Positions 16,273-23,294 of a stretch of DNA of 29,019 bases are shown here, one piece after another. Below the pieces are notes generated by a model. The model was not told the origin of the DNA, made no database searches, and saw nothing but the letters and a program-made list of their open reading frames with translations. The position numbers and the translations under genes were made by a program. Source of the DNA: CAYQTO01 sp964420455 (GTDB lineage: Bacteria > Sumerlaeota > Sumerlaeia > SLMS01). Position 1 is the stretch's first letter; each line of letters begins with the position of its first letter. Location of the stretch: the NCBI GenBank assembly GCA_964420455.1, contig CAYQTO010000025.1, positions 1-29,019 of the forward strand. Direction: 5' to 3'.

Positions 16273-17558
16273 ATGCTGCCCAGGATCCCCTCCAACGCCA
16301 ACGACCGGCTGCGTCTGGTGCGCCTCGCCCGGCGGGCCCTCGTTCCCAGGCTTGACGCTCGCAGGCGCCGGTCACTTCGCCGCCTGGCGGGAGATCCCGC
16401 ATGGTCGCCCGTTCCCCTGCCCCCTGCCATGGGCGGCGTCGAGGCCCTCCTGTGGACGCATTGCGAGGCGGCGGGACTTGATCCGCTCCGTGTCTATACA
16501 CGGCATCCCTCCTGGGGGCGCCACCGGCCGCCGGACCGCCGCCGCCGCCTCGCCGCCTGGCTCCTGAGGCAACGCGCCCTTACGGACTTCCTCCGCCTGG
16601 CGCACGGGGCCTCCGTCGATCGCCTCATGCTGCTCAAGGGCGAGGCCCTCGCCCCGTTCCTCGACGATCCGACACTCCGCTATATGAGCGACACCGACAT
16701 CGCCATCGACGCCGAGAATGTGGCGCGCCTGGCCCGGGGTCTCGCCCGGTCGGAGGAGTTCCAGCCGGGCCCGCCCGAGGCCCCTGGATGCTGGATTCAT
16801 CGCCCCACGAACGCGGTTTTTGACCTGCATGTGCCCGCGACCCCCCTCGGACGGGACCTCCTTGCCCGCGCCCTCCCCCATCCNNNNNNNNNNCCCATCC
16901 CCGGTTCCGCCACCCCGGCGTCTGCTGGCCCCGGCCCGCCGATCATCTTGTCCTCCTGGCCGAGCACGCCATCACCCACACCGGATTGCGCATCTGGCGC
17001 GATGCCCTCGATGTGCGTACCCTCCTGGTCGAGCAGGACAGTCGCGCCGTCATCCTCGAAGCGATGGACGTGGCCCGCGCTCACGATCTTGACGGCCCGC
17101 TTCTGGCACTGCTCCGGTTTGTGGAGCCGGCAGCGAAGGACGGAGGCTTGCCGGAGCTGGTCGCGGGCGAGGCGGATCCTGCGATGGTTGCGCGCCTGTT
17201 CCGGTTGTATCAGTCCGGGGCCTTTCTGGCGGTCCCGCCCTCGACGCTCAAGAACGTTCGGCGCCTCGCGCTCACCTCCGCGAGAAGGCCGTGGGCGCTG
17301 TGGGGGATGGCGGTTGGGGCGATGCGACGGGACCGGGTCCATCACGCGCGACGCGAGGAGGGGCTGAAGTGGATGTCGCGCGAGCAGCGGGCCGAGGAAG
17401 GGAAGGGCTTCCTGATGAAAGCGGTGGGCAAGGGGGCCGCCTTTGCGGGGCTCCTCCTTCGGTCCGAGGGCCGGGCGTTGCGGCGCCTCCTCGGCGAGCA
17501 GGATGCGCTCCGCAGCCGTTACGGGAGGGTTTTCCGGCCCATGGCGGAAAGCGGTTAA
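16273..17558 (+). CDS. nucleotidyltransferase-like protein (NTP_transf_5 type), split by an assembly gap
   Basis: Ten Ns at 16884-16893 break the gene. The reading frame before the gap (16273-16883) and the one after it (about 16896-17558) differ in phase, so the real gap is not ten bases modulo three. The first part carries RLMLLKGEALAPFLDDPTLR and YMSDTDIAID, the LKG and sDxD signature of uncharacterised nucleotidyltransferases (Pfam NTP_transf_5). After the gap HLVLLAEHAITHTGLRIWRD and ALDVRTLL continue the same family. Total length is about 420 residues. The ATG at 16273 directly follows a terminator T run and has no ribosome binding site, so a later start such as ATG 16429 is possible. 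Members sit in lasso-peptide and polysaccharide loci; the substrate is unknown. Confidence 0.75.
16884..16893. other. assembly gap (10 N) that shifts the reading frame
   Basis: Ten Ns lie inside the nucleotidyltransferase-like gene. CCCATCC flanks the gap on both sides (ccccatcc before, cccatcc after), suggesting a small overlap that the scaffolder did not merge. Confidence 0.95.
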
Positions 17559-17779
17559 CCGGCGCAACGCGTGGAGACCGTTGGCCGCCGGACCGGGGCG
17601 CGAGGCTTCGGAGGCGCCGGACAGGGAATTCCCATAAAGGAAATTGCGCGGTTTGGGCGATTTTTCAGGTATTTGCCCTTGACCTGTTGCGACCTGAAAT
17701 TCAGGAGTGAGGAGTCTCACCGATCAGAAATTTCCCGGCGAGGAACCCTCTGCCGGACCCCACGGAGACACGCGACCCC

Positions 17780-18976
17780 ATGCGTCCCATATCGTTGATC
17801 ACGGCCCTAGGAATCGCCGCGGCCCTTGGCTCTCTTCCGGCAGTGGCGCCAGCCATCCTCATCCTCAATGACGACTTGGACTACACGGCTGGAGACCTCG
17901 ACAGTCAGGGTTTCTGGAACGCACCCGGAACCTTCGATTCCGTTATCACCGGGACCATGACCTATACGGAGCCCAACAGTTTCCAGGTTTTGAGTTCGGG
18001 AGGGACCATCCTGAATATTGCCGGAACGACCGATGAGGTCGTTGCGACGAAATTCTTGAGCAGCAGCATTTCGTCCTCTGAGTTCCTTGTGAGCATGCTT
18101 ATCCGCTTCAACGGGACTGAAGATCTCCCCGACGTTGATGGTTTTCCGCTACCCATCACTGGGACCGATTTCCTCCAGGTTTTTGTCAACAACGGAACTG
18201 CGCCGGGTGGCCCGTCCTTCGGCATAAAGACGAATACTGGATCGCGAAACGATGGTATTGCCGACAGCGAGGATTTTTTCGCTCGCGTAAGGTTCGACTC
18301 CACCAATCCTGACGGCGTGGCGAACACTGTTTTCGCGGGCGAGCTTGTCGAAGGAGATACGTATCTCCTCATCGCTTCGTTCAGCAAGAGCACCGCAGGA
18401 GCTCCAAACCCGTTTGACACGATCCAGCTCTGGGTAAATCCGCCTTTCAGATCTGCCCCCGCCACAAGGCCCATGCCCGATGTGTCCCTCACGGATTCGA
18501 GCGCTACTATTTCCTCCGTGAATACGATTGGAATCCGTGTCGACGAATTGGATTCAGGCGATTCAGTCGACATCTCCCGTCTCCGTGTGGCCACCACCTG
18601 GTGGGAGGTCTACGACGACACGGGGACCCTGTTTGTGGACCTCGAGTCCTTCACGGCGGAGACCGCCGGGCCCGGCATGCCGGTGACCCTCGAGTGGGAG
18701 ACCTCCGTCGAGGTCGACAATGTGGGCTTCAACATCGTCCGCGAGATCAACGGCACCCGCGAGCAGCTCAACGGCGGGCTGATCGCGCCCCTCGGCGACG
18801 AGTTCAGCGGCAGCGTCTACACCTTTACCGACACGACGGTGGATCCCGGCTGGGACCAGCTCCCCAACTACTACCTCGAGGACCTCGACCTCTACGGCAA
18901 GACGACGACCCACGGCCCGGCGGCGTACAAGGGCTCGGGCACGACGGACGTGGTCGATTGGGCGCTTTACGAGTAA
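17780..18976 (+). CDS. secreted LamG-like protein with shared C-terminal module (paralog 1)
   Basis: The 398-residue protein starts at ATG 17780 with GGAG about 12 bases upstream and a signal peptide ending AVAPA. The N-terminal 260 residues look like a concanavalin/LamG-type beta sandwich. It has the DDLDYTAGDLDSQGFW opening, VSMLIRFNG, DFLQVFVNN, PSFGIKTNTG, and DISRLRVATTWWEVY closing the domain, as in many exported proteins of PVC-type bacteria. Residues 270-398 are the C-terminal module (LFVDLESFTAETAG, VEVDNVGFNIVREINGTREQ, YYLEDLDLYGKTTTHGP) ending TTDVVDWALYE. The first 800 bases have clearly lower GC and many rare codons compared with the last 390. From 18587 onward the DNA is nearly identical to the next gene. 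The function is unknown, likely a cell-surface or matrix protein. Confidence 0.8.
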   Translation: MRPISLITALGIAAALGSLPAVAPAILILNDDLDYTAGDLDSQGFWNAPGTFDSVITGTMTYTEPNSFQVLSSGGTILNIAGTTDEVVATKFLSSSISSSEFLVSMLIRFNGTEDLPDVDGFPLPITGTDFLQVFVNNGTAPGGPSFGIKTNTGSRNDGIADSEDFFARVRFDSTNPDGVANTVFAGELVEGDTYLLIASFSKSTAGAPNPFDTIQLWVNPPFRSAPATRPMPDVSLTDSSATISSVNTIGIRVDELDSGDSVDISRLRVATTWWEVYDDTGTLFVDLESFTAETAGPGMPVTLEWETSVEVDNVGFNIVREINGTREQLNGGLIAPLGDEFSGSVYTFTDTTVDPGWDQLPNYYLEDLDLYGKTTTHGPAAYKGSGTTDVVDWALYE

Positions 18977-19056
18977 CGCCCCGGCCTTTCGGCCAGCACA
19001 ACCTCCGCGCCTTACCCCCGCGCCCCCGCCCCACCGGCGGGGGCGCGTTGCGTTGC
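18587..19056 (+). repeat. direct repeat, copy 1: C-terminal module plus terminator
   Basis: About 470 bases beginning GTGGCCACCACCTGG match 19981-20451 at an offset of 1394. I find two differences in the coding part, both synonymous (TTT/TTC early, GAT/GAC near the end), and a few in the 3' flank (TTC/CCC, A/C, one extra C). The match starts abruptly within the codons for LRVATTWWE and ends shortly after the terminator hairpin. Confidence 0.95.
19019..19047 (+). terminator. GC hairpin terminator, paralog 1
   Basis: CGCGCCCCCGCC (19019-19030) and GGCGGGGGCGCG (19036-19047) form a perfect 12-base stem with a 5-base loop, 43 bases after the stop. It is followed by TTGCGTTG rather than a run of T. 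The same structure follows paralog 2. Confidence 0.7.
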
Positions 19057-19182
19057 CGGAAGATGGCTCGCCGTTCCATTATTCCTTGTTGACGACAAAG
19101 GCATCAGGGAATTCCCTCCCGCTCTTTCGTTGACGATCCCCCCGCCCTTCCTCTGACGGGCGCCATGGAAAGGAATAGTTGA

Positions 19183-20370
19183 TTGAAAACCTTCGTTTTT
19201 TTTGCAGGCATGGTGAGTGTAATGAGCTCTCCATTGATTGCCCAGGCAACGCTTGTTGCAGATGAAGATTTTGATTTCGGTACACCATCTTTCTCCATGA
19301 TCGGCCAAGGGAGCGGCACCGGCTGGACTGGCAACTGGGGAGGGGACTCCGCCACCAGCCAGCAGGTTGTCAGTCGCACCGTCACCTACGCTGTGCCCAC
19401 CACAGCGGTGACCTTGAACGCTGGCAGCAGCCAGGCCCTCGAAATCACCGACGTGGAGGAGAACCTTCTCTGGCGCGAGCTCGTAACCCCCTTCGGGGGA
19501 GACGAAATCCTTGTGAGCGTGCTCATCCGTCTCGAGCCGGGCTTTACCATCGACGACAACGATTTCCTGCAGGTCTGGCTCGACAACGTGACCACCGGCA
19601 CCCACCAGGACGTGCCGTCGTTCGGCATCAAGGCGAACCTCGGCGATGGGTCGGGAACCCCGGATGTGTTCATCCGCAAGAATCTGTCGGGAAACGCGGG
19701 CGACATCGTGTATGTCCCCGCGCCGAAGGGGAACATCGCGGCCGGCGATACCCTCTTCCTTGTCGCTTCCTTCCGGAAAACCGGGGCGAGCACGGAGTAC
19801 AACTTCGCCGAGCTCTGGATGAACCCCCCGTTTGATGACGACACGGATCCCACAGACCGGCCGCCGGCGGACGTCTCCGTGAATCTGACCCTCCCGACGG
19901 GCATCACGTCCTTCCGCTACGTGGGGCTGCGGACCTTTGGGATCAGCGGAAGCGACACGTTCACGGTAGATCGCCTCCGGGTGGCCACCACCTGGTGGGA
20001 GGTCTACGACGACACGGGGACCCTGTTCGTGGACCTCGAGTCCTTCACGGCGGAGACCGCCGGGCCCGGCATGCCGGTGACCCTCGAGTGGGAGACCTCC
20101 GTCGAGGTCGACAATGTGGGCTTCAACATCGTCCGCGAGATCAACGGCACCCGCGAGCAGCTCAACGGCGGGCTGATCGCGCCCCTCGGCGACGAGTTCA
20201 GCGGCAGCGTCTACACCTTTACCGACACGACGGTGGATCCCGGCTGGGACCAGCTCCCCAACTACTACCTCGAGGACCTCGACCTCTACGGCAAGACGAC
20301 GACCCACGGCCCGGCGGCGTACAAGGGCTCGGGCACGACGGACGTGGTCGACTGGGCGCTTTACGAGTAA
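19183..20370 (+). CDS. secreted LamG-like protein with shared C-terminal module (paralog 2)
   Basis: The start is TTG at 19183, supported by AAAGGA about nine bases upstream and by the signal peptide it opens (MKTFVFFAGMVSVMSSPLIAQA). The nearby ATG at 19165 runs into a stop after five codons, so it is not the start. The 395-residue protein has the same layout as its upstream neighbour: a LamG-like domain with VSVLIRLEPG, DFLQVWLDN, PSFGIKANLG and DTLFLVASFRKTG, then LRVATTWWEVY and the module ending TTDVVDWALYE. The N-terminal domains are only distantly similar while the last 130 residues are identical. It follows paralog 1 after 206 bases that include the paralog 1 terminator, so it probably has its own promoter. 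The function is unknown. Confidence 0.8.
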   Translation: MKTFVFFAGMVSVMSSPLIAQATLVADEDFDFGTPSFSMIGQGSGTGWTGNWGGDSATSQQVVSRTVTYAVPTTAVTLNAGSSQALEITDVEENLLWRELVTPFGGDEILVSVLIRLEPGFTIDDNDFLQVWLDNVTTGTHQDVPSFGIKANLGDGSGTPDVFIRKNLSGNAGDIVYVPAPKGNIAAGDTLFLVASFRKTGASTEYNFAELWMNPPFDDDTDPTDRPPADVSVNLTLPTGITSFRYVGLRTFGISGSDTFTVDRLRVATTWWEVYDDTGTLFVDLESFTAETAGPGMPVTLEWETSVEVDNVGFNIVREINGTREQLNGGLIAPLGDEFSGSVYTFTDTTVDPGWDQLPNYYLEDLDLYGKTTTHGPAAYKGSGTTDVVDWALYE

Positions 20371-20451
20371 CGCCCCGGCCTCCCGGCCAGCACAACCTCC
20401 GCGCCTTACCCCCGCGCCCCCGCCCCCCCCGGCGGGGGCGCGTTGCGTTGC
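19981..20451 (+). repeat. direct repeat, copy 2: C-terminal module plus terminator
   Basis: Second copy of the ~470-base repeat that starts at 18587. It covers the end of paralog 2, its stop codon and the GC hairpin at 20413-20442. Confidence 0.95.
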
Positions 20452-20878
20452 TGGGGAGAGGTCTGTGGAGACGGCTGTGGAGAAGCAGGGGAGGACTGTG
20501 GAAAGCGGTGGGACACGGCGGTAAGCGATGGTGGCTTGGATCCGAATTGTCTCGATTTCAATTGAGCATTTCACGGTCCCGTGAAGGGCTGACAAGTCTC
20601 GATTTGGGGCGCTGTCAACCCTGAATCGATCCGATGCCAGAGGAAGTGACCGGATATTGATCAAGGCGTGCATAAGCTGGCGTGTGTCGATTCGGTTGCG
20701 ATCGGGAAAAGGTCTTGCCCGCTGTTCACTGTCAGGTATTTCAGGGATCCGCTGTGCTACAAAGAGGGGATTCCCGGAGAAGAGACCGCACCTCCTTTCT
20801 GGGACACAACTTCTCTCCGCGATGCGTCCTCGGGTAGGGTAGGCGCCCGCGAAGCAGCTTTCGACAGGGACGGACCCC
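20371..20878. promoter_or_regulatory. 508-base intergenic region upstream of the polysaccharide genes
   Basis: The first 80 bases hold a terminator (12-base stem 20413-20424 with 20431-20442). Then come three CTGTGGA repeats (20463, 20475, 20496). A perfect inverted repeat TTCACGG-TC-CCGTGAA lies at 20570-20585, flanked by two direct copies of GTCTCGATTT (20549-20558 and 20596-20605). GGGCTGACA and TGTCAACCC (about 20586-20622) form a further inverted repeat with one mismatch. This cluster looks like an operator region for the glycosyltransferase gene that starts at 20879. No protein-coding frame in it looks real. Confidence 0.45.
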
Positions 20879-23227
20879 ATGCCGTACGTCGACCCAATGG
20901 TGTTTGTGACCGTCTTCGCGGTGGCCTCGCTGCTGCCGGTGGCGATTTATCGCCTGTTGGATCTGGGTCTGCGGGGCTCGGTGATGGAGCGGCTGAACGG
21001 CTCGTACCGGGTCCACCTGGGTAGCCTGTCGCTGCTGGGGACGGTGCTGCTGGTGATCGGCGGGCTCGGCGCGGCCGGGGTGGAAATCGTCCATCCGGTG
21101 GGTCTGACGGTGCTGGTGCTCTTTTCGGTGCTGCTGGCGGTGCTCGAGGAGACGAAGCGGCTCCCGACACAGTTTGCGATTTCGTTTCGGGTGATGATCG
21201 GCGCGGCGGCGTTTTTCCTCGGATTCGGTTTCACGCCCGCGACAACGCTCAGCACGCTGCCCATCTGGGCGACGACCCCGATCGACCTTGCGGTGACGAT
21301 TCTCTTCTACGTGGGCGTGCTGTACACGATCACGCTGCTGGACAACCTGCGCGGATTGGCGTCGGGCATTGTGGTGATCGTGGCAGTGACGCTGATGAGC
21401 CTGATGCTCGAGTGGGGCGCGGGGGGCGCGGCGCTGCTGATGCCGCTGACGATTGCGGGGATCTGCCTCGGGCACCTGGTGCTTCTCGGAAACGACCGCC
21501 ATCTCCAACTCGGTTCCGTGGGTCAGGTGCTGGCGGGCGTGCTGCTGGCGGCGACCACGGTGTCCTCCCGGACCTGGGGGGCGACGCTGACGATGCTCTT
21601 CGTGCCGCTGATTGCGATTTCGCTGCCGCTGGCGGAGCGACTCTTCTCGGTGGTGGTTCGGTTGCGCTCCGGCGAGACGCACCACGCGCCGGCGCACCTC
21701 CACAGCCTGCTGGTCAGCCTGGGGGTCAAGGACCGGTGGGTGGTGCTGCTGTTCTGGGTGCTGACGCTCCATGTGGCGGTGCTGGTGCATCTGGTATATG
21801 TGTCGGGGTCGTTGGCATTGGCGCTGGCGGTGGTGGGGACGCTGGGGCTTCTCGTCGCCGTGCCGGCGATGCTGGTGCTTTGCCTCGGTGACGCGCAGGA
21901 CGGCCCGGAGGAGGGCCACCATCGCATCCTTTTCCTGTCCCACTATTTCTACCCCGAGGTGAACGCGCCGGCCTCGCGTCTCTACGAGCACGCCCGCCGC
22001 TGGCAGCGGGCCGGCCATCACGTGACGGTCGTCTGCCCGGTGCCCAGCGCCCCCCATGGGTGGCCCTACAAGGGATATCGCAACGCCCTGTGGACCGAGG
22101 AGACGATCGAGGGAATCCGGGTGATCCGGATTTGGACTTTCATCGCGGCGAACAAGGGGAAGATTCGGCGGACGTTGAACTATGTGTCCTACATGATGAT
22201 GTCGTTGCTGGCGCTGGCGTTCATTCGGCGCCATGACGTGATCGTGGCGACGTCGCCCCAGTTTTTCTGCGGCCTGGCCGGTGCCGTGGCGACCTTGTTT
22301 CGTCGCGAGCGCTTCATCCTGGAGGTGCGGGACATCTGGCCGGAATCGATCGCGGCGGTGGGTGCCGGGCGCAAGAAACTGCTCCTCGATGCGGTTGGCG
22401 CCGTGGCAAAGTGGATGTATTCCCGCGCCCATCATATCGTGACGGTGGGCGACGGTTATCGGGACAAGTTGCTGGAGATTGGCGCCACCCGCAGCGAATG
22501 CATCACGGTCATCCCGAACGGGATCGACTTTGAGCGGTTCGAGCCAAACCCGGAGCAGGGCGAGGCGCTGTTCCGCGAGTGGGGCCTCTCCGGCCGGTTC
22601 GTGGTGTCATACGTGGGAACGGTGGGGATGGCCCATGGGCTGGGGGTTATCCTGGATGCGGGAGCGCGGCTGAAGGAGACACGGCCGGAGGTGGCGCTGC
22701 TCGTTGTGGGGGACGGGGCGGAGCGCCAGAGTTTGCAGGCGGAGGCGGAGTCGCGCGGTCTGGACAACGTGATCTTTGCGGGCCTTCGCCCGAAGGAGGA
22801 GATCGCGGGGATCCTCGGCGCGAGCAGCGCGACCTTTGTGCACCTGCGCAAGACGGAGCTGTTCCGGACGGTGCTTCCCTCGAAGATGTTCGAGGGGATG
22901 GCGCTGGCGAGGCCGATCATCCTGGGCGTGCGGGGGAGCGCGGAGGAATTGCTCGAGCGCGCGGAGGCGGGACTGGTGGTGGAGCCGGAGGACGCGGTGG
23001 CGTTCTGCGGCGCGGTGGAGGCGCTGATCGCGGATCCGGGGCTTGCGCGGCGACTGGGGGAGAACGGCCGTCGCGTTGTGAATGAGGAGTTCAACCGCGA
23101 CCAGCTTGCGGTTGTCTATACAGAGACGGTCGCGAGGGTACTGGCGGAGCCGGACTACCGGCGGCGGTCCAGCCGGCGGAACGTGCTCACGTCGATGGTC
23201 GTCCGGGAGGCCGGCGCGGGCGAGTGA
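20879..23227 (+). CDS. WecA-like membrane domain fused to a GT4 glycosyltransferase (WbuB-like)
   Basis: The 782-residue protein has two parts. Residues 1-340 form about ten membrane helices in the pattern of polyprenyl-phosphate sugar-1-phosphate transferases (MraY/WecA): AVLEETKRLPTQFAISFRV at about 87-105, ITLLDNLRGLASG at 151-163, LGNDRHLQLGS, and a His-rich cytosolic segment THHAPAHLHSLLVSLG. Key acids are changed: the DD pair reads E90-E91 and the second Asp of the DGxDG motif is Arg158. Residues 349-765 are a GT-B, GT4-type transferase like WbuB, with FLSHYFYPEVNAPASRLYEH, RDIWPES, PNGIDFERF and a C-terminal PSKMFEGMALARPI carrying the acceptor-side Glu. AGGGA lies about ten bases before the ATG. 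The membrane part may anchor or present lipid-linked acceptor to the transferase. wecB follows 67 bases later. Confidence 0.8.
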   Translation: MPYVDPMVFVTVFAVASLLPVAIYRLLDLGLRGSVMERLNGSYRVHLGSLSLLGTVLLVIGGLGAAGVEIVHPVGLTVLVLFSVLLAVLEETKRLPTQFAISFRVMIGAAAFFLGFGFTPATTLSTLPIWATTPIDLAVTILFYVGVLYTITLLDNLRGLASGIVVIVAVTLMSLMLEWGAGGAALLMPLTIAGICLGHLVLLGNDRHLQLGSVGQVLAGVLLAATTVSSRTWGATLTMLFVPLIAISLPLAERLFSVVVRLRSGETHHAPAHLHSLLVSLGVKDRWVVLLFWVLTLHVAVLVHLVYVSGSLALALAVVGTLGLLVAVPAMLVLCLGDAQDGPEEGHHRILFLSHYFYPEVNAPASRLYEHARRWQRAGHHVTVVCPVPSAPHGWPYKGYRNALWTEETIEGIRVIRIWTFIAANKGKIRRTLNYVSYMMMSLLALAFIRRHDVIVATSPQFFCGLAGAVATLFRRERFILEVRDIWPESIAAVGAGRKKLLLDAVGAVAKWMYSRAHHIVTVGDGYRDKLLEIGATRSECITVIPNGIDFERFEPNPEQGEALFREWGLSGRFVVSYVGTVGMAHGLGVILDAGARLKETRPEVALLVVGDGAERQSLQAEAESRGLDNVIFAGLRPKEEIAGILGASSATFVHLRKTELFRTVLPSKMFEGMALARPIILGVRGSAEELLERAEAGLVVEPEDAVAFCGAVEALIADPGLARRLGENGRRVVNEEFNRDQLAVVYTETVARVLAEPDYRRRSSRRNVLTSMVVREAGAGE

Positions 23228-23294
23228 TCCCCTTGCGCCGCACTCCGGTTGTATAGACACTGTCTCCCATCAACTCCAAGCGACGGACAACACC

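Noticed and set aside
18587..20451. The duplicated 470-base segment as an insertion sequence or transposon
   Set aside because: No transposase, terminal inverted repeats or target-site duplications are visible; the repeat coincides with a protein module and its terminator.
20463..20504. Three CTGTGGA repeats as DnaA boxes or an origin
   Set aside because: They match the DnaA consensus poorly (TGTGGAGA instead of TGTGGATAA), spacing is uneven, and no dnaA, dnaN or AT-rich unwinding region is near.
19012..22435. Long minus-strand open frames opposite the LamG-like paralog 2 and the glycosyltransferase fusion
   Set aside because: They cross terminator hairpins and intergenic DNA, and encode repetitive His/Arg/Gln-rich protein without recognisable domains.
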